Source of the DNA: Maribacter flavus | GTDB lineage: Bacteria; Bacteroidota; Bacteroidia; Flavobacteriales; Flavobacteriaceae | Reading direction: 5' to 3' | DNA length: 64,000 bases | Assembly: GCF_008386635.1 (NCBI RefSeq) | Contig: NZ_VUOE01000002.1 | Location: forward strand, 434,001 to 498,000 | Shown here: in pieces, positions 8,000-17,050 of the stretch | Layout: the number at the start of each line of letters is the position of its first letter | Numbering within the stretch: position 1 is the stretch's first letter | Translations under genes and position numbers: made by a program | Notes under the pieces: model-generated | Told to the model about the DNA's origin: nothing | The model's input: the letters and a program-made list of their open reading frames with translations, nothing else | Database searches by the model: none

Positions 8000-9280
8000 A
8001 TGAAACGCTATTTATACTTTTTGGCACTAATTACCGTACTACTTTCTTGTTCAGAAAAGAAACAGTACGAGGTGGCCAATGCAAATGATTACAATAAATA
8101 TTTAATGGTAGAGACCCCAAAAACAACCTCCAAATATTTTGAACTATGGAATTCCAAGATCAGGGCAGACAGTATGCAACTGACTAGTTTTGGGATAGTA
8201 GGGGGTGAGTACAATCGTTTTTTTAAGGAGACAGGTGATATTGAGTATTTAAAAAAAGCGGAGAAAAGTCTCCAAAGAGCCGTAAAAATAGCTGCCGTAG
8301 GCAGGGCAGGGTATAGAAGGTCCTTGGCCAGAAACTACATATCACAGCATAGGTTTAAGGAAGCGTTGGTCTTGGCGGAAGAGGCACGGGAAATTGGTTC
8401 GGATCCCAGGGAAAATCGGTACCTACTTTTTGATGTTCATATGGAGTTGGGAAACTACGATACTGCAGAAAAGTATTTGGACAGCATAAAGAATATGAAG
8501 GACTTTGGATACTTGATCCGGTTGGCAAAATGGAACGACTACAAGGGCGATTTGGATACGACCATCAACTTTATGGAGAAGGCTAAGGCTATTGCTATTT
8601 CTTCCAAAAACGAGGCACTAATCTTGTGGAGTATCACCAATTTGGCCGATTATTATGGTCATGCGGGAAGACTACAGGATTCCTATGCCCACTACTTAAT
8701 GGCTTTGGAACTGGATTCCAATTATGCCTATGCGAAAAAGGGCATTGCCTGGATTGTGTTTTCCAATGATAAAAATCCGGAGGAGGCCCTTAGAATACTG
8801 GATTCTGTAACAAAGAACTATCAAGCTCCCGATTACTATTTGCTTAAGGCGGAAATAGCCGATTACATGGACAATGACCTGATACGCCTCAAAAACTTAA
8901 ACGAATATTTCCAAAAAGTGGATAACCCATCCTATGGCGATATGTACAACGCCTACAATGTAGGATTGTTTATTGATGAAACCGGGCAGTATGAAAAGGC
9001 ATTGGAACTGGCAAAGGAGGAGGTTTTCAACAGACCTACGCCAGAGTCTTATAGCTGGTTGGCGTATAGCCACCTAAAGATGGGCAATATAGAAAAGGCC
9101 AAGGAATTGATGGATAATTATGTACTTCATAAAACGTATGAACCTGCCCTTCTGTACCATGCTGCCGAAGTCTATAAGGCCAATAACGATGCGGAAAGAG
9201 TAAAGGATTTGAAAAAGGAACTTATTGGTGCAGTGTATGAATTGGGCCCGTTAATGGAAAGGCAAATTCAAGAACTGTAA
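8000..9280 (+). CDS. TPR repeat lipoprotein
   Basis: A 426-residue protein with a lipoprotein leader (MKRYLYFLALITVLLSC). The body is almost entirely tetratricopeptide repeats: for example EYLKKAEKSLQRAVKIA, RFKEALVLAEEAREIG, NYDTAEKYLDSI, RLQDSYAHYLMALELDSNYA and QYEKALELAKEEV. It is likely a periplasmic or outer-membrane scaffold. It follows the two DUF4331-type genes in the same direction; all three may serve one surface complex, with the terminator at 7937 lowering expression of this gene. A strong terminator follows at 9338. Confidence 0.85.
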   Translation: MKRYLYFLALITVLLSCSEKKQYEVANANDYNKYLMVETPKTTSKYFELWNSKIRADSMQLTSFGIVGGEYNRFFKETGDIEYLKKAEKSLQRAVKIAAVGRAGYRRSLARNYISQHRFKEALVLAEEAREIGSDPRENRYLLFDVHMELGNYDTAEKYLDSIKNMKDFGYLIRLAKWNDYKGDLDTTINFMEKAKAIAISSKNEALILWSITNLADYYGHAGRLQDSYAHYLMALELDSNYAYAKKGIAWIVFSNDKNPEEALRILDSVTKNYQAPDYYLLKAEIADYMDNDLIRLKNLNEYFQKVDNPSYGDMYNAYNVGLFIDETGQYEKALELAKEEVFNRPTPESYSWLAYSHLKMGNIEKAKELMDNYVLHKTYEPALLYHAAEVYKANNDAERVKDLKKELIGAVYELGPLMERQIQEL

Positions 9281-9337
9281 TTGGAGTACTATTTTTTCAT
9301 TACCGGTTTGTTTTAGGTTGGATTGTTTTGTTGTTTG

Positions 9338-9365
9338 CGCCATGACCTTTTGGTCATGGCGTTTT
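9338..9365 (+). terminator. Intrinsic terminator
   Basis: A perfect 10-bp stem (CGCCATGACC/GGTCATGGCG) with a TTTT loop is followed directly by TTTT. It lies 57 bases after the TPR lipoprotein stop. Confidence 0.88.
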
Positions 9366-9370
9366 ATCAG

Positions 9371-9447
9371 GATGCATTTCATCGAAAAGTTACCGATTTT
9401 TAACAATGGACAGGATGAAATACATATATTTAACGGTGAAATGCATA
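9371..9447. promoter_or_regulatory. Three related 13-mers, possible operator set
   Basis: The word GRTGAAATRCATM occurs three times just after the terminator: at 9371-9383 on the minus strand (read on plus as GATGCATTTCATC), at 9414-9426 (GATGAAATACATA) and at 9435-9447 (GGTGAAATGCATA). The last two are direct repeats exactly 21 bases apart, i.e. two helical turns, and both run into TATTTAA. The set is upstream of the 34-residue peptide gene at 9527. A regulator binding side by side on one DNA face, LytTR being one type, would fit. Confidence 0.45.
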
Positions 9448-9526
9448 TTTAAATCTATTTATAAGCCCCAAGACTTTTAAATAGGATATGAATTTAACCA
9501 AACCGAAACTTTAAAATTCACGTGTT

Positions 9527-9631
9527 ATGGAATACCTACTCTTTTCTTTGTGGATTGCTCTTATGGTACTATTGTTAGGAAAAACAATTCTGGCCCATCG
9601 TTCACTAAAAAAACTTTTGGATAGAAAATAA
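9527..9631 (+). CDS. 34-residue single-span membrane peptide
   Basis: A short frame encoding MEYLLFSLWIALMVLLLGKT followed by ILAHRSLKKLLDRK. It is one hydrophobic helix (residues about 3-23) with a basic C-terminal tail, the usual form of bacterial membrane microproteins. Its stop is one base from the stop of the RND exporter gene on the other strand. It has an isolated upstream region with repeated 13-mers, which argues that it is expressed. There is no Shine-Dalgarno sequence, as is common in this phylum. Function is unknown. Confidence 0.5.
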   Translation: MEYLLFSLWIALMVLLLGKTILAHRSLKKLLDRK

Positions 9632-9632
9632 A

Positions 9633-11882
9633 TTACGCTTCCTTTATCATTTTACGGATTAACACGGGCAACAATAGTATATCCAAAATCAAAGCGGTTA
9701 CTAGGGTTACGCTAATTATGATGCCTATCGTAATGCTGGGTTGGTGTATTGAAAACAAGAGCACCAAAAACCCAAAAAAGAGGATAAGGGTCGTAATCAC
9801 CAACGCCCTTCCTGTATGTGCAAATGTCTTTTCTAGGGCCTGTTCCTGAGTGAGTCCTTGGGTGATACCAAGTTTGTACTTCCCTAAAAAATGTATGGTA
9901 TCATCCACGGCTATACCAAATACAATGGCAAATACCACCGAAAGGGAGGCTTCCAATGGGATATTCAAATAGCCCAGTACGCTACCGGCAAAAAGAATCG
10001 GCAACATGTTGGGAATCAGTGAAATGATAAATAATTTTAAGTTCCTGAACACCAAGACCATTATGACGCCAATGAGTAGCAGGCCAAAGAACAGCCCTTC
10101 TAGCAGACTGCTTCGAATGTATTCCGCGTTTTTATCCAAGAGCATGCTTTTTCCGGTTACTTTGACCTTTATTTGTGTGGTATCCAGTTTAGTGTCAGCA
10201 TAATTTTCAATCTTCTCATATACCAGTTTTAAGCTATCCGTGCCTATATCCTGTAATCTTCCATTGATACGTGCCATGGAGGCATCCTTGTTTACGAACC
10301 GTTCCAATTGCTGCCTTCCCAATTTTTGGATATCCTTCTTGTATTTTTCAAAAGTGGCCGCATCATCGGGTAAGGTCAGAAATTCGGATTTATTTAGATT
10401 ATGTGCCTTGTGCAACACTTGGAATGGTAAATTGGAGGATTGGAGGTTGCCTATAGAAGGAATTTCGGCCAAATAATTCATCAATTTTTTAATTTCCAAT
10501 GCTACGGAGTAGTCCAAGACTGAATAGTCGTTTTTGGACATGACCGCGATTTCCAAGGGCCGGAAGCCGGCATAGTTATTTTGAAAATATTCAAAATCAG
10601 CCGCAATTTCACTTCTATTGGGCAACGTTCTTTTAAACTCATAATTGGTACTTATCAGACTGATACCCCATAAGCATAAAATCGTGAACACCGTTGTACC
10701 TAACAGAATGGGTCTTGGATAATCTTTGGTGAAAGTGTTCACTCCTTGAAGTAGGTCCACCCATTTCTTTGAGACGCTTTTTCTTCCCAACAGCATCCTT
10801 TCGGGAAGACTTATCAACAGCGATCCTGTAAAGAAGATAATGGTGATGTAAGCCACCATGACCCCAATAGCTGCGTTGATGCCAAATTCCTGAATGCTGG
10901 CCAACCTGGAGGATAACAGCGTCATAAAGCCCACCGCCGTCGTGACCGAGGTCAGTAAGGTAGTGAGTCCCACTTCACGAAGCGAGGAACGGATGGCTTT
11001 GTATCTAGGAATTCCCGACTGGATTTTGCGTATAAAACTGTCCGATACGTGTATCACATCCGAAGTACCTACAATGAGCATCAAAACAGGGTAAAAGGCA
11101 GCCATAGCGTTCAGTTCTTTTCCCCAAAGTGCCAAAATGCCTAAAAAAAGTAAAAGAGAAACACTTATGGACACCATTGAAATAAGGACCAAGGGCAGAC
11201 TTCGGTACACCAATAATAAAATAATCAGGACTAAAATAGCGGCTATGATGCTGGTCTTTAGGACTTCGCTTTTTTGCATGTCCACAATGGCTTCCAAAAA
11301 GAAGGCCCTCCCCAAGATGTGGTATTCCTCCAATTGATGTTTCTTTAAGGACGCCCGTACCTGGGAAAGCAAAAGCTCCGCCTGTTGGTAATCGATATCG
11401 TCCTGTGTGCGTAGGGCAACAACCGTAGAGGTAGCTTTTTGATCTATTAGGAAATTGGTAAAAAGCTTGTCCTGCTTAATTTTTTCCCAGTCCTTTTCAT
11501 AGGCCGAAGGGTCATCCAAATGGATTATGGGCAACTGGGTATAACCAAAGCTAGTTTTAAGTGGATAGGATAATGTCGTTAAGGATGAACGCTCCTCAAC
11601 AAAATCAAAGTCCTTGCTGTCTTCCGAAAAAGCATGGAATCGCTTCAAAAATTCTTGATCGAAAACGGTAGGTTCGTTTTCAACGGCGATGAGCAGAAAA
11701 TTATCATCGGTACCAAATTCGGCCACAAAATCTTGATAAAACTCCAGATCTGGATCTTCTTCGGGAAAAAACTGACTAAAATCAAATGAAAATCTAAGAT
11801 AGGGAAGTAAGGTAGCCGAGTATAGACCCAGTATTACAAAAAGAAATATACAGATTTTTTTTACTTGGGAAAGGTAGTTCAT
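9633..11882 (-). CDS. RND superfamily (MMPL-type) exporter
   Basis: A 749-residue membrane protein with the internal duplication of MMPL/patched-type RND transporters: an N-terminal span, a periplasmic domain of ~170 residues, five or six spans, a second periplasmic domain, and a final set of spans. The proton-relay aspartates appear in LMLIVGTSDVIHV and in FGIAVDDTIHFLGKY. Such proteins usually export lipids, hopanoids or hydrophobic molecules. No membrane-fusion or outer-membrane partner is nearby. The DUF547 gene lies 15 bases upstream and should share its transcript. Confidence 0.9.
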   Translation of the reverse strand: MNYLSQVKKICIFLFVILGLYSATLLPYLRFSFDFSQFFPEEDPDLEFYQDFVAEFGTDDNFLLIAVENEPTVFDQEFLKRFHAFSEDSKDFDFVEERSSLTTLSYPLKTSFGYTQLPIIHLDDPSAYEKDWEKIKQDKLFTNFLIDQKATSTVVALRTQDDIDYQQAELLLSQVRASLKKHQLEEYHILGRAFFLEAIVDMQKSEVLKTSIIAAILVLIILLLVYRSLPLVLISMVSISVSLLLFLGILALWGKELNAMAAFYPVLMLIVGTSDVIHVSDSFIRKIQSGIPRYKAIRSSLREVGLTTLLTSVTTAVGFMTLLSSRLASIQEFGINAAIGVMVAYITIIFFTGSLLISLPERMLLGRKSVSKKWVDLLQGVNTFTKDYPRPILLGTTVFTILCLWGISLISTNYEFKRTLPNRSEIAADFEYFQNNYAGFRPLEIAVMSKNDYSVLDYSVALEIKKLMNYLAEIPSIGNLQSSNLPFQVLHKAHNLNKSEFLTLPDDAATFEKYKKDIQKLGRQQLERFVNKDASMARINGRLQDIGTDSLKLVYEKIENYADTKLDTTQIKVKVTGKSMLLDKNAEYIRSSLLEGLFFGLLLIGVIMVLVFRNLKLFIISLIPNMLPILFAGSVLGYLNIPLEASLSVVFAIVFGIAVDDTIHFLGKYKLGITQGLTQEQALEKTFAHTGRALVITTLILFFGFLVLLFSIHQPSITIGIIISVTLVTALILDILLLPVLIRKMIKEA

Positions 11883-11897
11883 TTTGCGACTCTTCCA

Positions 11898-12782
11898 TTA
11901 AAGGGTCGCAAAATTATCCAATTCCAAGGTCCAATCATAATTTTTGTACTCAAGATCAATGCCCTTGGTGGTCGGAATCACGCCTTCCTGCTTCAATATC
12001 TCCTTTATACCGTCCGTACCGCCAAAATCTCCCCTGAACCAACTGAACAAGGATGTTACCCTTGCCTCTTTTTTGCCTGCATCGTACTCCGTGGTCCGCT
12101 TCAGGTAATTGCTGGTACTTTTGGCGAACTGTTCATCCAACCTTTTCCACTCGTAAATGGCTACGGGAGGACAGTCCTTTGCGCCGCAATTGAGGGCAAA
12201 ATGGATTCGATAGTCGGGCTCTTCTACCCGTAATCTTTTTTCGAATTCCCCAGGAAATAGTTTACCGATAAACCCCAAACCATATTCCCATTGAGACCCC
12301 CTTATGATGCCATGCTCAATCAATTCAAAGGAAATCATTTCCCCGGCAAAAGAAATCTGGTCCGCCTTAAAAAACTTGCTTCGATCCTTATACAAATCTG
12401 GGTTGTTCCCCAGTATTACCTGGATATAGGCATTGTAAATATTGACCCAAAAAGCCAATTTCTTTTGGTTCGTGTCAAGGGCATCTTCCAATTCCTTAAT
12501 GGTGACATTCGAAAAGGTATCCTGGATTTTTTGGGTATTTTCTTGGTTCTTGATTTTGACCAGGAATTCTACCGAAAGCTTGTTGAAGTCAATAGTTTCG
12601 GACTTGGATGTGCTTTGGCCAAAACCGTTCCAAGTGCCTATCAATAGGATAAAAAGTAAGTTGATTGGCACCGCCAAGTGGTAGAATTCTCGGAGGCCTG
12701 CCTTTAAATTAAAGGATTGTTTTTGGTGAATGCACCGTAGGCTTGCCCCAAAGTAGTCTGCTATATATTTTGAACGCTTCAT
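11898..12782 (-). CDS. DUF547 domain protein
   Basis: A 294-residue protein of the DUF547 family: FWVNIYNAYIQVIL, the cysteine-containing core IHFALNCGAKDCPP, and a C-terminal SLFSWFRGDFGG. The hydrophobic export segment (PINLLFILLIGTWNGFG) is preceded by about 40 unusual residues with no internal ATG, so the true start may be a non-ATG codon further in; the ATG at 12782 is used for lack of a better one. Function is unknown. It is cotranscribed with the RND exporter, a pairing that suggests a role at the envelope. Confidence 0.85.
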   Translation of the reverse strand: MKRSKYIADYFGASLRCIHQKQSFNLKAGLREFYHLAVPINLLFILLIGTWNGFGQSTSKSETIDFNKLSVEFLVKIKNQENTQKIQDTFSNVTIKELEDALDTNQKKLAFWVNIYNAYIQVILGNNPDLYKDRSKFFKADQISFAGEMISFELIEHGIIRGSQWEYGLGFIGKLFPGEFEKRLRVEEPDYRIHFALNCGAKDCPPVAIYEWKRLDEQFAKSTSNYLKRTTEYDAGKKEARVTSLFSWFRGDFGGTDGIKEILKQEGVIPTTKGIDLEYKNYDWTLELDNFATL

Positions 12783-13041
12783 GTGTTTTGTTTTTAGTAC
12801 CTACGTACGAATCCGTAAATGGTTTTATTTTGATAACCTATAGACTACCTTAATTATTGTTGGGATTACCACAGTATATCCTTTGCTGTTTTAATCTTTG
12901 TCGTAAATTATTTTTGAACTTTCAGTAGAATCTAAAGAATTATAGTGACGATTTTAAAACCCTTATGGTGCTAATTCCGTAGATTTAGAAAATCCCCTGA
13001 AAATTAAAGTTACGGACTTGGGGAACGACCTATTTGTTGCT

Positions 13042-13743
13042 ATGATCAGTATTATAATTCCATCGCATAAAGAAACCGTAAATATCGACCTATTGGTCGG
13101 TAGATTGTCAAGCTTTTCCTCGCAAGTTCCCTTTGAAATACTAGTGGCACTTTCACCTGAGAGCGAAATGGATTTTAAAAGGGAAACCCTGGATAAGGCC
13201 GATATTATAAGGTGCACTAAGAAGGGTAGGGCATGCCAGATGAACGAAGCGGCCAAATTGGCAAAAGGGGAGGTCTTGGCTTTTTTGCACGCCGATGTAA
13301 AACCACCGGACTCCTTCTTGTTCGATATCCAGAAGACTATAAAGAGTGGATTTGACGCCGGATTCTTTTCATACAGGTTCGATAGGGAAAGTTTGCCATT
13401 GAAGATCAATTCATATTTCACGGCTAAGGACGGCATATTTACAGGTGGTGGTGATCAATGCTTGTTTATAATAAGACAAGTTTTTGAAACCTTGGGCTGT
13501 TTTAAGGAAACCCAGGTTTTGATGGAGGACTTCGAGTTTTTTGAGCGCATGAAAAAGAATGGGATACGCTACAAGATCATAAAAAACGATTTGATAGTAT
13601 CTGCTAGAAAGTACGAAGCCAACTCCTATCTACGGGTGAACCTTTCCAACCTCTTGCTTGTAATCCTGTTTAGGTTGGGATATCCAAGTAAAAAACTAAA
13701 AACGATTCATGACAAACTCATCAGAACGCCCTACAACACCTGA
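13042..13743 (+). CDS. GT2 glycosyltransferase, TIGR04283 type
   Basis: A 233-residue family 2 glycosyltransferase. It begins with the nucleotide-binding strand MISIIIPSHKE, then has KKGRACQMNEAAKLAKGEV and the metal-binding FLHADVKPP, both typical of TIGR04283 (selenodomain-associated transferase 2; some relatives act in arsenosugar synthesis). A GGGDQCLFI segment and MEDFEFFERMK follow. The frame extends to 13018 without a better start; the ATG at 13042 places the first strand correctly. The last 35 bases overlap the next gene, so the two are translationally coupled. Confidence 0.85.
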   Translation: MISIIIPSHKETVNIDLLVGRLSSFSSQVPFEILVALSPESEMDFKRETLDKADIIRCTKKGRACQMNEAAKLAKGEVLAFLHADVKPPDSFLFDIQKTIKSGFDAGFFSYRFDRESLPLKINSYFTAKDGIFTGGGDQCLFIIRQVFETLGCFKETQVLMEDFEFFERMKKNGIRYKIIKNDLIVSARKYEANSYLRVNLSNLLLVILFRLGYPSKKLKTIHDKLIRTPYNT

Positions 13744-14800
13744 CATCATAAATGGCATACAACAAGTAGGTATAGGAGTGTCGGACACCAAGGCAGTTTT
13801 TAATTGGTATAGAAAGCACTTGGGTTTTGATATTCTTGTTTTCAAGGACGAAGCGCCGGCAGCACTCATGAAAAGGTATACAAGTGGTGAGATATGCCAT
13901 AGAAATGCTTATTTGTCCTTAAATATGCTGGGAGGGGGTGGTTTGGAAATCTGGCAGTTTTTGAGCAGAACTCCCCAAAAACCCAAATTCCCAATAATTC
14001 TTGGTGATTTAGGGATAAATGCTATGAAAATACGGAGCAACGATATTCAGAAGAGTTATGATTCGTTGAGGGGGCTGGAATTAAAATATTTGACAGGTAT
14101 AAATAAAACTGTGAAGAATGGAATTTCTTTCTATTTTCAGGACCCCTGGGACAATCTGGTCGAAGTTGTACAGGATAGATACTTTTTTAATAAGACAAGT
14201 TTGAGCACGGGTGGCGTGCTGGGAGTCGTGATAGGGGTTTCACAAATATCGGAATCGATACGGTTCTACAGTGATTTGTTGGGCTATAGTATTTTGGTAT
14301 CGGACCAAACTTTAGAATTGCCCCTTAACAACACACCTGATACAAATTTTGGTTTATTCAGGAAAGTGGTACTAGCGCATTCCCGACCTAATTTTGGTGG
14401 TTTTGGGGAGTTGTTGGGACCAACCCAAATAGAATTACTGCAAGCATTGGATAGAAAACCAAATAGAATATTCGAGGATAGGTTATGGGGTGATTTAGGA
14501 TATATCCACGTATGTTTTGATGTACAAGGGATGGAAAAATTAAGGAACCGTGCAGCCTCCTTAAACTATCCATTTACCGTAGATAGCGCCCAAAGTTTTG
14601 ATATGGGCGACGCGGCGGGCCATTTTAGTTATGTGGAAGACCCAGATGGAACCTTAATAGAATTCGTGGAAACCCATAAAGTACCTATTTTAAAACCATT
14701 GGGTATCTACCTTGATTTAAAAAAACGAAATCCGCATAAACCATTACCTAAATGGATGGTACGAACATTGCGATTTCATAAGGTCTCCAAGGATATCTAA
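13709..14800 (+). CDS. Two-domain VOC (glyoxalase-fold) protein
   Basis: A 363-residue protein built of two VOC modules. The first (residues about 12-155) opens GIQQVGIGVSDTKAVFNWY and closes YFQDPWDNLVEVV; the second (about 168-318) opens GVLGVVIGVSQISESIRFYS and closes YVEDPDGTLIEFVE. Metal ligands of the extradiol-dioxygenase/glyoxalase type are possible (His or Glu in the edge strands), but the substrate cannot be read. A basic 45-residue tail follows. The start lies inside the glycosyltransferase gene. ATG 13709 gives a natural N-terminus. Confidence 0.85.
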   Translation: MTNSSERPTTPDIINGIQQVGIGVSDTKAVFNWYRKHLGFDILVFKDEAPAALMKRYTSGEICHRNAYLSLNMLGGGGLEIWQFLSRTPQKPKFPIILGDLGINAMKIRSNDIQKSYDSLRGLELKYLTGINKTVKNGISFYFQDPWDNLVEVVQDRYFFNKTSLSTGGVLGVVIGVSQISESIRFYSDLLGYSILVSDQTLELPLNNTPDTNFGLFRKVVLAHSRPNFGGFGELLGPTQIELLQALDRKPNRIFEDRLWGDLGYIHVCFDVQGMEKLRNRAASLNYPFTVDSAQSFDMGDAAGHFSYVEDPDGTLIEFVETHKVPILKPLGIYLDLKKRNPHKPLPKWMVRTLRFHKVSKDI

Positions 14801-14814
14801 ATCCAGTAGATCAT

Positions 14815-14994
14815 TTAACTTTTTGTTGTTCTCAAAAGCCCGATTCCCGAGAAGAAAAATATACCGCCCAGAACGGCATATACGATCAAGGCCTTTGTTG
14901 TTCCTGTACTATTGCCAAATAATATGGCGGCGTAGACCAACCCCCCAATTCCTAACAGGGTGAGAATGGTACCAAAGAGTTTCTTTATATCCAT
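14815..14994 (-). CDS. Small two-span membrane protein
   Basis: A 59-residue protein: MDIKKLFGTILTLLGIGGLV opens the first membrane span, followed by a short GNSTGTTKA loop, a second span (IVYAVLGGIFFFSGIGLL) and the end RTTKS. Proteins of this size and layout are common and uncharacterised in Flavobacteriaceae. It converges on the VOC gene and lies downstream of the anti-sigma gene on the same strand. Confidence 0.7.
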   Translation of the reverse strand: MDIKKLFGTILTLLGIGGLVYAAILFGNSTGTTKALIVYAVLGGIFFFSGIGLLRTTKS

Positions 14995-15048
14995 GGTCGA
15001 AAAATACTAATTTTTCCAGTAAGCAATCTATAGTGGGATTCAAATAAT

Positions 15049-15846
15049 TTAGGAGGATGCAACCGCTCCAAGTGCATAGAGTTGCTCCAATGTGGGTGTC
15101 TCACTACCTCCGGCAGGTTCCAAAGTTATCCCAAAGGCTTCGGAATTATTTGGATTGTTCAGCGCAAACACCTTGTTTTCATCCTCGGTAAAATCTTCTA
15201 AAAGACCCATGCTCGTAGGGGTTAAGGGCGATAATTTTAAGGACCAAACTTGATAAACAAAACCATCCGGTGGTTCCGGAAGACCCTTCGCGTCAATAAA
15301 CACTTTTTCCTCTTGTTTGTTCCAATACGCCTTTGCGTAGGAATCCGGAGAAACTTGTTGCCCACCTAAAGGGATTACCAAAATATTTTGGTCCCTCAGC
15401 GTATTGAGGAGCTCCCGCGATTTTTCCAAGGAGGAATTAGACTCGGCTATTTGTTGTTCTAACTGTTGGTTTTGACTTTCTACCAATTCCAACTGGGATT
15501 TCAATTCCTTATTTTGATTATAGACCCAAAAAAGTCCAATGGCCAAAAGTATGGAAGCCGCCCAACCCAGGTATTGCGTCCAAGGCCTTGATTCTTTGGT
15601 CAGTGGAACAACCTTCGATGTATCCCCAGCATTCAATTGTGATCTTAGGGTTTCAAAACCGACAGGGGTTACGGTATTCGCTTTTTGTGAAATCTCTAGG
15701 ATGGCCGCCTCTATAGCCACAATTTCTGCCTTTATTTCTGGATATTCCTGTGCATATCTATGTATTTCCAGGTTTTCTTTCTCCGAAAGGACCCCTGCGA
15801 CGTACAGTTCCAAAATTCCAGACGCTATGTATTCTTGAACATCCAT
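15049..15846 (-). CDS. Anti-sigma factor, RskA type
   Basis: A 265-residue single-span protein. The N-terminal ~85 residues (opening DVQEYIASGILELYVAG) bind the sigma factor; a membrane helix (WAASILLAIGLFWVY) follows at about 90-106; next a coiled coil rich in Q, E and L (about 108-145); then a C-terminal RskA-type domain with QVSPDSYAKAYWN, GFVYQVWSL and FGITLEPAGGSETPT. It lacks the zinc-binding HxxxCxxC of ZAS anti-sigmas. It abuts the sigma gene with no spacer, which supports co-expression and pairing. Confidence 0.9.
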   Translation of the reverse strand: MDVQEYIASGILELYVAGVLSEKENLEIHRYAQEYPEIKAEIVAIEAAILEISQKANTVTPVGFETLRSQLNAGDTSKVVPLTKESRPWTQYLGWAASILLAIGLFWVYNQNKELKSQLELVESQNQQLEQQIAESNSSLEKSRELLNTLRDQNILVIPLGGQQVSPDSYAKAYWNKQEEKVFIDAKGLPEPPDGFVYQVWSLKLSPLTPTSMGLLEDFTEDENKVFALNNPNNSEAFGITLEPAGGSETPTLEQLYALGAVASS

Positions 15847-16383
15847 TTATTTTATCTCCATGTTTTCCCTGAGCTTGGAAATACAGCTTCTATTTCTAGT
15901 TTTAACGGTTCCAACGGGAATGGCCAGTTCTTCGGCCGCTTCCTTTTGTGTATACCCTCTAAAGTAAAGCATTTCAATTAGTTGTATACACTTTTTCTTT
16001 AGACTCCGGACTAACTTAAAGAGTCCTTCGGTTTCTACTGTAGCAACAACTTCCTCTTCCTTACTTTCCAAAATACGTACGAAGTAATCTGCGGAAAGGT
16101 TCTTTTTTTCATTTTTATACGACTTACTACGTATTTCATCGATGGCCGCATTTCTCGCAATGTTCAAGATCCAGGTAAAAAATCGGCCTTTGGATGCATT
16201 ATAACTGTCCGCATTGTCCCATATTTTGACGAATACATCCTGACAGATTTCTTGGGAGCGCACTTCGTTTTTGACAATGGTGTTGATTACCCCGCAGATA
16301 TTTTCGGAATACATGCCATAAAGTGTCTCGAAGGCGGAAACATCCTTCTCCCGAAATCTCTCAACCAGTTGTTCCAATTGCAT
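15847..16383 (-). CDS. ECF sigma factor (SigK-like)
   Basis: A 178-residue ECF sigma factor. Region 2 includes SQEICQDVFVKIWDNAD and FFTWILNIARNAAIDEIR; region 4 has MLYFRGYTQKEAAEELAIP followed by GTVKTR. The gene runs straight into its anti-sigma partner. A T-rich hairpin at 16402-16437 separates it from the superoxide dismutase gene. The target promoter cannot be read; ECF factors usually control their own operon. Confidence 0.92.
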   Translation of the reverse strand: MQLEQLVERFREKDVSAFETLYGMYSENICGVINTIVKNEVRSQEICQDVFVKIWDNADSYNASKGRFFTWILNIARNAAIDEIRSKSYKNEKKNLSADYFVRILESKEEEVVATVETEGLFKLVRSLKKKCIQLIEMLYFRGYTQKEAAEELAIPVGTVKTRNRSCISKLRENMEIK

Positions 16384-16401
16384 AGGGCTGAATTTAGCTA
16401 T

Positions 16402-16437
16402 TAAAAATAGAAAAAGCCACCCTATCAGGTGGCTTTT
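16402..16437 (-). terminator. Intrinsic terminator after sodC
   Basis: On the minus strand, a 6-bp GCCACC/GGTGGC stem, extended by four A-T pairs, has a 6-base loop and is followed by TTTTTCTATTTTTA. It lies 20 bases past the superoxide dismutase stop and insulates the ECF sigma gene. Confidence 0.8.
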
Positions 16438-16456
16438 ATCATATTATTTTTTAATC

Positions 16457-17050
16457 CTATTGGATAATTCCGGTACAACTTACTCTGGCACCGGCCGCAC
16501 CGCTCGGTTGACTGGTGAAATCATCCGTACCTTGGTGTACGATTACCGCCTTGCCCACAATATTTTTATTGGGGTCGTCACAACCAATACACCATTCAGC
16601 CGTTGAAAATTCGACCATTCCGTTACCGTCTGCATCGGCCATAAAGTTGCCAATATCCCCTTTGTGATAGCCTTCACTGGCACCCCATTTTCCATGGGGT
16701 TCGTTGGTAGGGTTCCAATGGCCTCCCGTAGAAGTTCCATCATCCGCGGAGCAATCTGCCTTTTCGTGTATGTGTATGGCATGCTCGCCTTCGGAGAGTC
16801 CTGTGAAGGACGCCATCATTTTTACCTCTCCGTTTTCTTCGGTAAAGGTGACCTCGCCCTGAACGCCACTATCACTTTTTGGCTCCATCATAAATTTAAC
16901 GGATTCCACTTCTTCCTCTTCCATGGTCATTTCTTCCATGGTTTCTTCCACTTCATTTGCAGCATCGTTGGTTTCCTTTTTAACTTCTTTACAACTAAAG
17001 ACTGCAAAAAGAGCCAATGCGGCCAGTGGTAATTTTATTACTTTTTTCAT
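16457..17050 (-). CDS. sodC: Cu/Zn superoxide dismutase lipoprotein
   Basis: A 197-residue protein with a lipoprotein leader (lipobox AVFSC, Cys20), an acidic linker rich in E and M (about 22-50), then a complete SodC domain: HAIHIHEKADCS carrying copper ligands, GGHWNP, HGKWG and HKGDIGNF for copper/zinc binding, VIVHQGTDDF, and GAAGARVSCTG containing the disulfide cysteine and active-site arginine. It removes superoxide outside the cytoplasm. It appears monocistronic. Confidence 0.95.
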   Translation of the reverse strand: MKKVIKLPLAALALFAVFSCKEVKKETNDAANEVEETMEEMTMEEEEVESVKFMMEPKSDSGVQGEVTFTEENGEVKMMASFTGLSEGEHAIHIHEKADCSADDGTSTGGHWNPTNEPHGKWGASEGYHKGDIGNFMADADGNGMVEFSTAEWCIGCDDPNKNIVGKAVIVHQGTDDFTSQPSGAAGARVSCTGIIQ

